Of a stretch of 64,000 nucleotides of DNA, positions 29,601 through 35,775 are shown piece by piece; the first letter of the stretch is position 1, and each line of letters starts with the position of its first letter. Both the position numbers and the translations under genes were made by a program. Location of the stretch: NCBI RefSeq assembly GCF_001593005.1, contig NZ_LQZQ01000045.1, forward strand, positions 62,001-126,000, given 5' to 3'. A model generated the notes under the pieces. It was not told where the DNA came from, did not search any database, and saw nothing but the letters and a program-made list of their open reading frames with translations. Origin of the DNA: Roseivirga ehrenbergii (GTDB taxonomy: Bacteria; Bacteroidota; Bacteroidia; Cytophagales; Cyclobacteriaceae).

Positions 29601-32318
29601 GCAAGTTTCAGCTTAGATAAAACGACTTTCGATTGTACGAATGTAGGAGTGAATACAGTAACCCTAACAGTAACCGACAACAACGGTAACGTGAGCAGCA
29701 ATACTGCAACGGTCACTGTTAGAGATATAATTGCTCCTACAATAATCACCCAGAATATTGAAGTGTTCTTGGATGAAAATGGAGCTGCCAGCATTACACC
29801 AAGTAGCGTGAATGACGGTACATTCGATAACTGTACTTTCGATTTGAGTATAGACAAAAACACTTTTGACTGTTTCAATATTGGAGAGAATACGGTGACC
29901 TTAACGGCAACCGATGCCAGTGGTAATAAAACAAGCGCAACAGCGATAGTAACAGTTACTGATGTGATTTTACCAACTATTGTAGGTACTAACATTGAAG
30001 TGTTTGTGAACAGCGAAGGTCAGAGTGCTATTACTGTTCAGGATGTTGATGGAGGAACATTTGACAATTGTGGAATAGCGTCTGTAACGATTGATATCCA
30101 TAGCTTCGATTGCTCAAATTTAGGTGCCAATACGGTAACACTTACAGCCATTGATGTTAATGGAAACGTAAACACCGGTACGGTAACAGTCACCGTGACG
30201 GACATCATTGCACCAATAGTAAACGCTCAAGACTTAATCGTAAATCTTAATGAGAATGGTAGTGCATCGGTATCTGCTGATGACTTACTAATCTACAGTG
30301 AAGCAGACCTAGAGAGAGATACAGAGTGTGAACTGTCAGGGGCGGAAGGTCATGCCATGTGGTTGAGCAAATACCTTCCTTACGACAATGAAGAAGGAAT
30401 GGTAATGGGAATGAGTTCAGATATCGAAGTGGCCAATTTAGCCACTCATTCAAGAGGCTGGAGTTGGTGGAACTGGGGCAACAAAGGTGGTCACGATGAT
30501 GATGACGATGATAAAGGTGGCCGAGATGATGACGATGATGATAACGGAGGCAAGAAGCCTAAAAAGGACAAAGCTAAAGATGCTAGATTCGAGTTTGATG
30601 CAGCCGGAGGCAGCATAGTAAGAAGTCTAGATGGTAAAACGGCAACGGTGACGGGTACCCTTAAAAACATAGAAGACGATACAGACAAATGGACTGTAAG
30701 TCTGATGTTAACCGGGGGAGCTGATTGGGAGACATGGAGCGACAAAGGTGGCAAGTGGAAAGGAAACAAGTATACAGTAAGGAATAATTATAGAGATTGG
30801 ACCTACTATGAGTTGGCCAGTGGAACCTTGACCGGAAGAGGTAGAAACACAGGTGAAATTATACAGCTAGATCATGCTCCAACAGACCATGAATATGGCT
30901 TCCAATTAGGAGATGCGGCCAATGATAAGAATGGCAACTACGGTTTAAGTGGCTGGATTTCTTACACAAATAGAGAAGGTAAGAAGCAACAAGGAGACTT
31001 CAACTTTAATGTGTCAGACTGTGGACTAGTAGCAGTGCCAGCAGGAACAGTTTATACTTCAGACAACTGTGGTATTTCAAGCACAAGTGTTGATATCGAT
31101 AGCTTTAGCTGTACCGACTTAGGAACAAATACAGTAAACGTATCCGTAACCGATCAGAGTGGTAATATCACTACAGTGCCAGTAACAGTAACTGTTCAGG
31201 ATAATATTGCACCAACCGCAGTAGCCTTGGATTACGTCACCGTGAGCCTAGGGGCAGACGGAACTGTAATGGTAGATCCATCGATGTTGGATGGCGGCAG
31301 TTATGATAATACTGACTGTATCACATTCAGCATTGATAGAATGAACTTCGATTGTGATGACATAGGAAGAGGTGATTCATTCTACACTTATGAGGAAGAA
31401 GAGAGTTGTAGAAATCATAAGCATACACATGGTAAAGGCCATAATTATGGAGATGATGACGATGACAATGATCCTGGTAAAGGCAAAGCCTACGGCCATA
31501 AAAAGTCTAAGAAGACGAAGCTGAAAGGCCATAGGGTAATGTTGACTGTGACTGATGCTGCAGGCAACAGCGATCAAGTAGAAACTTACGTTGTTGTTGT
31601 AGATGCCTTAGGTCCTGTGATAGCTGAAGGTCCAGTAATGGTAGTAGTGTATGATGAAACCTACGGAAGAGGCCGAAGAAGTTACACTAAGAAGAACACA
31701 GAGTATGTGAAAGACGATGACATTGAGCCATTGGTGAGCGATAACTGTGAGGTGTATAAAATCGATTTCCCAAGAACTAAATATAGCAGCGATGACGCAG
31801 GCATGAACCAGTTAGAGGTGACGGCCAAAGACAAGAGCGGCAATGTAACGGTGGGTATGGTGAATGTAGAAGTGATTGATATTACAGACTTAGGCAAATA
31901 CGTAGAGATGTGCTATAAAGGCAGGTCTGTCAGAATCAAGAACAGTAGTGTTCAAGATTACCTTAGAAAGGGAGCGAGCTTAGGAAGTTGTGGAGCAAGT
32001 ATGAATACACAAAATCAGAGCTTGGCTTTTGGTGAAACCGAGGAGCGTTTTGTAGCCGAGTTAAACATCGAAAGCTATCCAAACCCAACAACTGGCTTTA
32101 CTACTATAAGTATCAGCAGCAATGTAGAAGGTCCGGCCAAAGTAGGCTTGGTATCCACATCAGGAGTAGAGATCGAGGAAATTTATTCAGGAGAACTACA
32201 AGCGAATGAGAAGTTCGAAGTAGGCTTTGATGGTAGCAACTTACCAAGCGGAGTATACATTGTAAGGTTAGTAACAGCAGGCCAAGTGAAGAACCTCAAA
32301 CTGATGATTAATAAGTAA
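20616..32318 (+). CDS. giant T9SS-secreted multidomain surface protein (LamG and Ig/HYR-like repeats)
   Basis: 3900 residues. An extended N-terminus ends in a hydrophobic export segment (about 28-46, ILSVAIAMLFTLQTYGQ). Residues 50-640 form an unrecognised region, partly helical and possibly toroid-like. Three LamG/concanavalin-like domains follow (about 700-860, 1330-1490 and 2150-2370). They are separated by many 80-residue Ig/HYR-like units with the themes DANGNATITPQ, NTVTLTVTD and SGNxSTATVTV. Residues about 2629-3028 are five near-identical units. Asp-rich stretches occur near 3292-3310 and 3612-3618. The C-terminal 85 residues are a type A sorting domain (SYPNPTTGFTTI, PSGVYIVRL, KLMINK), so export uses the T9SS. 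Likely an adhesin or matrix protein; no enzyme motif was recognised. Confidence 0.92.
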   Translation: MLSFQPKRASGRISRLLLSSAKDSRHFKTILSVAIAMLFTLQTYGQDLSVIPIPVDPNNPSTPFVVHESAPITLKAIIRNATCTSGYDVAWDVNRNGNFDDDYVRRVNRNSIHEADISRTFLVPNVPSEEDMNINVRVRSVCTGEEKFGTFRLRVQDWAPSSDPRSWTEEQIEVLSNIQIQEAMAFVFRTTTWYNGLNNTLNAWANIPQSNHNRFAIELFTKNGRIPAFEPSIAAQYGLSSDNISRNDQIWASDPYANLLGRLLNRMASRTAFQSGIPSIDENNLAGFNPDGSEILGTRISGTTNNRGIFSNEANGADQGRVGITGDALSSISSLLKTVPEFTFRTGTLNGLTLAQVAQEIVDYLTFAQIDGGAGQGGFYYQPLNGNYNHNYPRQDIAMAVLKGLREIEIHGKEVGIIVNNRVKYRYLNNFVTNQHNDGGAQWTSGRPNGSVNYTAVVVGVAHWLGIDQMDLNYGAVPFPGYTNYSKGHFQQAYSRYVGFLNNKWNTPNRKTGIGWSDMFYRSNDYLANNTSQAFPITSDVQSYNLYNVTDGLLESNADFSLNNNQDWQREFQIALIRAQGRALDVNNPLAQLNIFGRVFDNQVYHNPSTAYGAPYNATNMSAIALSVLANPGLDNGSEVDTEPPVVSTQNITAQLDANGNATITPQQVDNGSIDNSGGSLTYALDQTSFDCDDLSTECTSGSLKIDGQNDQIILPNQIALGNSFTLEYWVKNNGADGTYDRITTTSPTYTFETAKNGAGQLSIYGLGRGWISTGVTISSTGYDHIAWVFDGSTVRLYKNGAEEWSGTGFSPDTRLADWTIGNFVDAANFSIDEARLWNSARTAQEINDNASPCTAVDTQDLIFRFSFDEGSGTTATESVSGAAIAMVGGTPVWENDNVQDSPGVSVTLTVTDPSGNTATGTATVTIEDNIAPTVNLNGDAVINLNQNETFTETATAEDNCSATLDIQGTVDTAIAGTYTLTYKAVDGSGNESGEVTRTVNVVEPFTSNITTFTDPTELQNDGLLVAATNVGANAQPVQVNGICFDNTPGTLTNLNNGGGDFCTDCTPGTLFDELFNGILYQPNGSASAITLTGLVPGNKHRLQLLMSNDHNSTGNNTTFLIEGNPVNVSGWIPNTVNATLEFIASGSTMDIGFAANNGSTANRGIISAYVLHDIDQVGTLCNEPPVASSGGDITASIGESATATISFDGSGSSDDNGIASYEWFVDGNSVGTGATLDTELGIGTFSAELIITDSFGITASEQFSITINDATDPIVVTQDITVELDANGNATITPQDVDNGSSDNSGGTLTYTLDQSSFDCNDLSAECISGSLRLNGGNTRVLLPNQIALGNSFTLEYWVKNNGADGVFDRITTTSPTFTFETAKNSGGQLSIYGLGRGWINTGVTISGTEYDHIAWVFDGSTVRLYQNGTEAWSDSGFSADTRLADWAIGNFVDVANASIDEVRLWDSARTVQQINDNASPCGAIDTQGLVFGFSFDEGTGTTATEIVSGDVITIEGGAIWENDNVQDSPGVPVTLTVTDPSGNRATGTATVTIEDNIAPTVNLNGDAVISLNQNETYSETATGEDNCSATLDIQGTVDTATAGTYVLTYKATDGSGNESAEVTRTVTILDVTDPTVITQNITVELDAIGNATITPQDIDNGSSDNSGSVTLSLDITEFNCNNLGVNTVTLTATDASGNSQSGTATVTVQDVTVPNVITQDITVSLDANGNASIVPSQIDNGSDDNCGIQSLLFGVSGDNGGQEVVPVVSGTRNGRELTGISYTYGGETKTLTPANSIGSTLILSTLTAGSGGANRFWDADFNTGMTESKALGVLGDLDLGTVLQDCSDPAGVQHDVMFDTPITPGAGPEIFIVHGSLKQDIKILDTDGNVVKTIDFDINANSSPITIGGSVYDNRFYGFHLRDNVNFRVDQEGTHGSSQNRILALDINASEVPEIGGIRFGGGSCNYIYEILGFQPETASAPQLDFSCDDLGINTVTLQATDGSGNVSTGIANVTVIDEILPTITINGSATVEHDAFTTYTDAGASVVDNCSATLSTIDNVSANVPGSYTVTYTATDASGNETVATRTVIVQDVTDPVAVAQDITVLLDANGNATITPEQINNGSSDDSGNVTLSIDRSDFDCSSLDGEQNNFALRFDGDDEYVSSDNKLGISGNMSRTLEFWMRVDEQDGFNEHIINWGGTSTARSFGFYQSFGAELKFYGFGNPTWDHGTGYIIDQDEWVHVAAVYNGTTVYTYVNGEPTPVPSRDYNLNTADGKLIIAAREDLAGVTFSSLDIDDVRVWNYARSQSQIKESYQREVDGTTPGLILYYDFEDGTGSQTVRDLSNSNNNGRLFNMELNQDWINSGSPIYSGSNPVILTVTDPSGNASTAIANVTVIDEIAPEITAPADINVFATSAAGATVNYTAPVGTDNCSVTTALTAGLEDGATFPIGTTVVTYTATDGSDNATSASFNVTVTGLPPGIVVPADIKVSNDAGECGAVVNYAATEITAIPESTITYDIQPGSFFALGSTTVTATATNAVGTSIDTFTVTVVDSEVPEVITQDVTVDLDVNGNGSITPEQINNGSTDNCSIASYALDIDSFDCSNVGTNTVTLTVTDVNGNSSTNTATVTVRDVIAAEVITQNITIDLDAGGNASITTGMIDNGSNDACGIASFSLDKMTFDCTNVGVNTVTLTVTDNNGNVSSNTVMVTVRDVIAAEVITQDITIDLDAGGNASITTGMIDNGSNDACGIASFSLDKTTFDCTNVGVNTVILTVTDNNGNVSRNTAMVTVRDLIAAEVITKDITIDLDASGNASITTGMIDNGSNDACGIASFSLDKTTFDCTNVGANTVILTVTDNNGNVSSNTATVTVRDLIAAEVITKDITIDLDASGNASITMGMIDNGSNDACGIASFSLDKMTFDCTNVGANTVILTVADNNGNVSSNTATVTVRDLIAAEVITKDITIDLDASGNASITTGMIDNGSNDACGIASFSLDKTTFDCTNVGVNTVTLTVTDNNGNVSSNTATVTVRDIIAPTIITQNIEVFLDENGAASITPSSVNDGTFDNCTFDLSIDKNTFDCFNIGENTVTLTATDASGNKTSATAIVTVTDVILPTIVGTNIEVFVNSEGQSAITVQDVDGGTFDNCGIASVTIDIHSFDCSNLGANTVTLTAIDVNGNVNTGTVTVTVTDIIAPIVNAQDLIVNLNENGSASVSADDLLIYSEADLERDTECELSGAEGHAMWLSKYLPYDNEEGMVMGMSSDIEVANLATHSRGWSWWNWGNKGGHDDDDDDKGGRDDDDDDNGGKKPKKDKAKDARFEFDAAGGSIVRSLDGKTATVTGTLKNIEDDTDKWTVSLMLTGGADWETWSDKGGKWKGNKYTVRNNYRDWTYYELASGTLTGRGRNTGEIIQLDHAPTDHEYGFQLGDAANDKNGNYGLSGWISYTNREGKKQQGDFNFNVSDCGLVAVPAGTVYTSDNCGISSTSVDIDSFSCTDLGTNTVNVSVTDQSGNITTVPVTVTVQDNIAPTAVALDYVTVSLGADGTVMVDPSMLDGGSYDNTDCITFSIDRMNFDCDDIGRGDSFYTYEEEESCRNHKHTHGKGHNYGDDDDDNDPGKGKAYGHKKSKKTKLKGHRVMLTVTDAAGNSDQVETYVVVVDALGPVIAEGPVMVVVYDETYGRGRRSYTKKNTEYVKDDDIEPLVSDNCEVYKIDFPRTKYSSDDAGMNQLEVTAKDKSGNVTVGMVNVEVIDITDLGKYVEMCYKGRSVRIKNSSVQDYLRKGASLGSCGASMNTQNQSLAFGETEERFVAELNIESYPNPTTGFTTISISSNVEGPAKVGLVSTSGVEIEEIYSGELQANEKFEVGFDGSNLPSGVYIVRLVTAGQVKNLKLMINK
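28501..29700 (+). repeat. five tandem 240-bp repeats inside the giant gene
   Basis: The segment GTAACTGTNAGAGA and what follows recurs at exactly 240-base intervals (near 28520, 28760, 29000, 29240 and 29480). The next unit at 29720 is clearly diverged. Each copy encodes one 80-residue Ig-like unit (IAAEVITxDITIDLDA, IDNGSNDACGIASFSLDK). The copies differ at only a few bases, so they arose by recent duplication or are homogenised. Copy number is likely to vary between strains and to be difficult to assemble from short reads. Confidence 0.93.
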
Positions 32319-32404
32319 CAAGGTAGGGAAGAGGTTAGGCAACTGCCCCTTCCATTAAGATATCTGTATTGGGACATCCCAACGACAGTGTTTAGGTGAA
32401 AAGT

Positions 32405-32436
32405 AAAACCCAGAGCGGACGGTTCTGGGTTTTTTG
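32405..32436 (+). terminator. intrinsic terminator after the giant gene
   Basis: AAAACCCAGA (32405-32414) pairs with TCTGGGTTTT (32424-32433) around a short loop, followed by a run of T. It lies 87 bases after the stop codon of the giant gene. Confidence 0.85.
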
Positions 32437-32483
32437 TATTTAAAGTGCTTTTCTAATTATCTGAACCGTATTTTTTTAAACAA

Positions 32484-32500
32484 CTACCCTTTTCGGGTGG
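32484..32500 (+). promoter_or_regulatory. CTACCC-N5-GGGTGG palindrome, copy 2
   Basis: CTACCCTTTTCGGGTGG differs from copy 1 by one half-site base. The downstream block TTTTTTATCA followed by TGCATGTGCTTA closely matches that after copy 1, so about 55 bases are shared overall. It lies after the giant-gene terminator and 220 bases upstream of the possible small gene at 32720. Confidence 0.58.
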
Positions 32501-32719
32501 GAAGGTGTAGCTTGTTTTTTATCAAATTGCATGTGCTTAGACTTTACTCCAGTATCAAGAGAAACTCTAAAATAAAATTTTTGAACAATCACACTTTAAG
32601 TTTGTGAAGTCCATGTCTATGTATACGAAATAGTCATGATTTAAAGAGGATAAATTTTTGATTAAGAACTAATGAAATAGGGGGAGTGATGTTTCCTTAT
32701 TGGAATCGAAGAAAATAAA

Positions 32720-32827
32720 ATGGAAGGATCTAGAAGTAACAGGAATATATCAAAAAGGAATATTGACTTGGTTTTGCAATTAATGGTTTGGGTGCTGTTT
32801 TCTATTACCCTATTAAGCGGGTTGTAA
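32720..32827 (+). CDS. possible small single-helix membrane peptide
   Basis: 35 codons from ATG to TAA. The N-terminal half is basic and polar (MEGSRSNRNISKRNID) and the C-terminal half is a hydrophobic helix long enough to cross a membrane (LVLQLMVWVLFSITLLSGL). It stands between two terminators, with a CTACCC-type palindrome upstream, so it has the setting of a separate transcription unit. No clear Shine-Dalgarno sequence is seen, though that is common in this phylum. Expression is unproven; it could be chance. No homologue is recognised. Confidence 0.35.
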   Translation: MEGSRSNRNISKRNIDLVLQLMVWVLFSITLLSGL

Positions 32828-32908
32828 TTTTAAAATAAAAGGAATTAAAGAATCTGATGCATGTAGCTATAAAGTTCGCACGCAACAATGTTTAGGTGAA
32901 AAGTAAAA

Positions 32909-32937
32909 CCAGGGTATACGACCCTGGATTTTTTTTC
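32909..32937 (+). terminator. second intrinsic terminator
   Basis: CCAGGGT (32909-32915) and ACCCTGG (32921-32927) form a 7-bp stem with a five-base loop, followed by A and nine T. It lies about 82 bases after the possible small gene at 32720-32827. Confidence 0.85.
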
Positions 32938-32956
32938 TATCAATTATCATAAAAAA

Positions 32957-32973
32957 CCACCCAAAAGGGGTAG
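32957..32973 (+). promoter_or_regulatory. CTACCC-type palindrome, copy 3
   Basis: CCACCCAAAAGGGGTAG, read on the reverse strand, is CTACCC-N5-GGGTGG, the same half-sites as copies 1 and 2. The flanks are less alike, so its orientation is uncertain. It is 184 bases upstream of the membrane-protein gene at 33157. Confidence 0.5.
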
Positions 32974-33156
32974 GTCTTATCTGTCCTTTTATTCCGAGAT
33001 TGCCGCTGTAGGATTACCGAATTTATACCGATTTTGACTTATTGAACAAATGAAGCTGTCTATGAAAAATATAGGTTCAGGGCTCTGGAAAGATCACAAT
33101 ATGGTAATAGTGTTTTTTATATGAATTAGTAAAGTGGCGTTACTTTTATTGAGGAA

Positions 33157-33615
33157 ATGGTATCATCTCTAATTATTGCTTTGGCAGGTGTTTTTGGCCT
33201 TTTTAAGGTTAAAAAGGCCAAAAGCCAGTTTACCAAACTTGTAATTGTTTTACTTGGCTTCAGTGCAATAGCGTCTATTGTTAAATACTATGAGGTTTCA
33301 ACTTATGCCCCCGTTGCTATAGGTTTTTTTTCGTTGCTGGCTAGCTTCGAATCTACCAGTTCATTTTCAATGAAAAAGCCCCAGATAGCGTTTTTTGTAC
33401 TCAGCGGTTTTGGCTTTTTTATATTCTCAATGGCCTCAGTACTTCCCTTAGAAATATATATAATTGACTGGCCATTCCTGATCTTATTCTTTATCGGTTT
33501 GGGTTATCATTGGTACAACCACGGGAAAAAAATAAAATCAAGAATGGGGATTCTTATTGTTTGGTCTGGATTAGCAATTTCATGGCTTTTCACCCTAATT
33601 GCTTCAATGTTTTAA
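33157..33615 (+). CDS. hypothetical integral membrane protein
   Basis: 152 residues with about five membrane segments: LIIALAGVFGLF, LVIVLLGFSAIASIV, VAIGFFSLLASF, IAFFVLSGFGFFIFSMASV and FLILFFIGLGYHW, plus a final ILIVWSGLAISWLFTLIASMF. A GAGGAA lies directly before the ATG. No catalytic motif is visible and the family is not recognised. Its last 26 bases overlap the convergent SCO-like gene. The CTACCC-type palindrome upstream may regulate it. Confidence 0.7.
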   Translation: MVSSLIIALAGVFGLFKVKKAKSQFTKLVIVLLGFSAIASIVKYYEVSTYAPVAIGFFSLLASFESTSSFSMKKPQIAFFVLSGFGFFIFSMASVLPLEIYIIDWPFLILFFIGLGYHWYNHGKKIKSRMGILIVWSGLAISWLFTLIASMF

Positions 33616-34252
33616 TATCAGTGATTAAGCGATCCATTTCTAATGGAATGGTGCCATTATACACGCCACGAATTCTTCCTAAACCATCCACCAAAATAAA
33701 GTTTTCAGTATGAAGAAATTCATTTGAATCTTTATCCAAACCGATTTCCTTTTCAGCAAAATAAGACTGACGAGCCAGTTGGTATATCTCCTCAGTGTGG
33801 CCTGTAAGTAAGTGCCATTTACGGTTCTCTATTCCATGCATTTCTGCATAAGTCTTTAAAACAGAAACTGAATCTACCCAAGGCATTACAGAGTGAGATA
33901 CCAACATAACCGATTTATCATTGATAAATTCTGTTTGAACCTTTTCTAAATTCGAAGTCATTTTTGGGCATATGCTAGGACAAATGGTGAAGAAGAAATC
34001 GGCTACGTATATTTTTCCAGCCAGGCTTTTATTGTTAATCACCTCTCCACTTTGGTTCTGAAAACTGAAGTTTGCAATGGTGTGAATTTCGGAATATTGA
34101 ACTTCTTCTTCACCTATCCATTCTGGTGTAAAGTCTGCCGAATTATAAAAGGGGAGAGGAGTTCCTTCGGTTTCCGTGTTTTGGTTCGTGCAACCAAAAA
34201 GAAATAGAAGGCTCAAGTTAATAAGGTAAAGCGCTAAATGTTCCTGTTTCAT
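33590..34252 (-). CDS. SCO1/SenC-family lipoprotein
   Basis: 220 residues. A lipoprotein signal ends in LLFLFGC (Cys21). The thioredoxin-like fold contains the copper-binding CxxxC as YVADFFFTICPSICPKM (Cys91 and Cys95) and the third ligand region FLHTENFILVDGLGRIRGVY with the conserved His. SCO proteins deliver copper to, or reduce, the CuA site of cytochrome c oxidase. The start overlaps the end of the upstream YwqK-like gene by 35 bases, and YHYH is the first gene, so the three appear to be one operon. No oxidase gene is in the window. Confidence 0.92.
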   Translation of the reverse strand: MKQEHLALYLINLSLLFLFGCTNQNTETEGTPLPFYNSADFTPEWIGEEEVQYSEIHTIANFSFQNQSGEVINNKSLAGKIYVADFFFTICPSICPKMTSNLEKVQTEFINDKSVMLVSHSVMPWVDSVSVLKTYAEMHGIENRKWHLLTGHTEEIYQLARQSYFAEKEIGLDKDSNEFLHTENFILVDGLGRIRGVYNGTIPLEMDRLITDIKTLKQLG

Positions 34253-34814
34253 TATCTACTGATTTACAATTTTTTAATCCGATTAGACCGTAACGATGGC
34301 CATCTTTTACCACATAATTGGCCCGAACGCTGCCGTCTGACTCCCACATTTTTTGAGAACCATCTTCTTTACCTAAAGTGTAGTTGAAGAATTTATAAGG
34401 CTGTCCGTCTATTTGCCATTCCTTGGCTTCTCCATGATGAAGCCCATCAACAAAATGGAATTCAAACTTCTTATTTCCATTGGGCCACCAACCATAGTGG
34501 GTACCTGTTTTCTGGTTTTTGCTATACCACCTTTCTTCCTTAAGGCTACCGTCATCATAAAATTGACTGGATTTGCCTTCGCGAAGCCCTTCAAAATAGG
34601 TGCTTTTAGACTCTACCTGGCCGTTGGAATAGTAACTAACCAAGTGACCAGAAAAGGGTTTGCCATCTAAAAGCATAAAGGCACCGTTTCTTTTTAGGTT
34701 TGCTTCATTGGTGTTAACAATCACATCTGGAATTATCGGATTGTCATCAAAATCCGTTATGGTAGCTTTATAAGTACATAGCATAAGCCCGATATAGAGT
34801 ATGATCTTTTTCAT
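34218..34814 (-). CDS. YwqK/MORN_2-repeat secreted protein
   Basis: 198 residues with a short signal segment (IILYIGLMLCTYKA). At least four MORN_2/YwqK-type repeats are visible: GHLVSYYSNGQVESKSTYFEG, GKSSQFYDDGSLKEERWY, GTHYGWWPNGNKKFEFHFVDG and GEAKEWQIDGQPYKFFNY. Such repeats are beta-hairpins with a YxNGxL core, often annotated loosely as antitoxin YwqK. Nothing here suggests toxin-antitoxin function, because no toxin partner is adjacent. It lies five bases downstream of the YHYH gene, in the same operon as the SCO-like gene. Confidence 0.82.
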   Translation of the reverse strand: MKKIILYIGLMLCTYKATITDFDDNPIIPDVIVNTNEANLKRNGAFMLLDGKPFSGHLVSYYSNGQVESKSTYFEGLREGKSSQFYDDGSLKEERWYSKNQKTGTHYGWWPNGNKKFEFHFVDGLHHGEAKEWQIDGQPYKFFNYTLGKEDGSQKMWESDGSVRANYVVKDGHRYGLIGLKNCKSVDNETGTFSALPY

Positions 34815-34819
34815 GTCGA

Positions 34820-35566
34820 TTAGTTAGAAACCGTTCCTGCTACACCAAAAAAGCCACTTCCATTAATATATGGGTCGGCATCTGTAATGTGATAATGGTA
34901 AATTCCATTTGGGTATTCAGTCGTTACATGGCTATGTCCATGATAATCATCTACATCAGCATTGGTTACTCTAATTCCGTTTTCTACCGGACCATAAACA
35001 GGAAAACCGTCTAACAGCCAGCCTAAAAGCTTATCGCTGCCAAGCGTAGCCGTCAGATAAAGAGGTTCTTGGTGGTAATGATAAGTGCCAGACTGCTGCG
35101 GATGGCCAAGGTATTGATCGAAAGAATCAATCTCATTGGTCAGCGGTTGGTTTGGCCCAGCGTATTGGTTAAAGAAAACTACGCCATTTACAGAAACTCC
35201 TATAGCGCCCAAAGGCGTAGCTTGTTTATTGGTCGCCTCTGTTGGGTTTAAGGGAATCCTTAGCGTAATGCTTTGTTCCACAATTCGGTTTGGGTTTATT
35301 TTAAAATTGCTGTTGCTACCGTTGTAGGCCTCATACCTGTCGTCTGATTGTGCAAAGTATGGGCTCGGATGATTGGGTACGTCATTGGTTTCAATCACTA
35401 CATATGAGCCGTTAATATATACAGTAACATTATCAGTGAAACTTTGAAAAACTGCGGGCAATTCTTGAGTAGTTTCTTCCTCCTCTTGAGGAGAATCGTC
35501 TCCTCCGCAGCTAAAACTAATAAGAAGAAAAAGTGCCATGCCAGATTTAAGGATCATAGATTTCAT
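34820..35566 (-). CDS. YHYH-domain lipoprotein
   Basis: 248 residues. The lipobox is LISFSCGGDD with an acidic linker after it. The YHYH family signature is clear: GTYHYHQEPLYLTAT followed by LLGWLLDGFPVYGPVENG, and a second YHYH-type motif GIYHYHITDADPYINGSGFFG near the C-terminus. The many histidines suggest metal binding, which would fit the SCO-like protein encoded in the same operon. Biochemical function of this family is not established. It is the first gene of the operon, and its promoter lies in the 209 bases before it. Confidence 0.88.
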   Translation of the reverse strand: MKSMILKSGMALFLLISFSCGGDDSPQEEEETTQELPAVFQSFTDNVTVYINGSYVVIETNDVPNHPSPYFAQSDDRYEAYNGSNSNFKINPNRIVEQSITLRIPLNPTEATNKQATPLGAIGVSVNGVVFFNQYAGPNQPLTNEIDSFDQYLGHPQQSGTYHYHQEPLYLTATLGSDKLLGWLLDGFPVYGPVENGIRVTNADVDDYHGHSHVTTEYPNGIYHYHITDADPYINGSGFFGVAGTVSN

Positions 35567-35775
35567 AAGTATTTATTTATTGTACAGTAGCTTTGATGCC
35601 AAGGCGTAAAATAACTTGCGGGTAGTGCGATTTTTTTCAATTTCGAATTATTCACCCTAGCGAATAAACCGATGAGCATGAATTCATTCAGTTTTGTGTT
35701 CGAAAAAGAGTATCATGGTTTTTGTAACTCTGGTAGTTGCAATGGCGTATTGCCTTTATATCTAAATATAGACTG

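Larger units (their letters stand above)
32319..33156. other. 838-base intergenic tail with duplicated terminator and palindrome
   Basis: This stretch holds two intrinsic terminators (32405 and 32909) and two CTACCC-type palindromes (32484 and 32957). A 22-base direct repeat at 32389-32410 and 32889-32910, exactly 500 bases apart, leads into each terminator. One possible 35-codon gene lies at 32720-32827. The layout looks like a duplicated promoter-gene-terminator unit. No RNA gene was recognised. Confidence 0.7.

Noticed and set aside
28790-29995. 401-residue reading frame on the reverse strand
   Set aside because: It is antisense to the 240-bp tandem repeats of the giant gene, where the repeated codon pattern keeps the opposite strand open; the product is a low-complexity Val/Leu/Ser repeat.
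34218-34814. YwqK-type gene as a toxin-antitoxin antitoxin
   Set aside because: The MORN_2-type repeats alone give this name; no toxin is adjacent and it sits in an SCO/YHYH operon.
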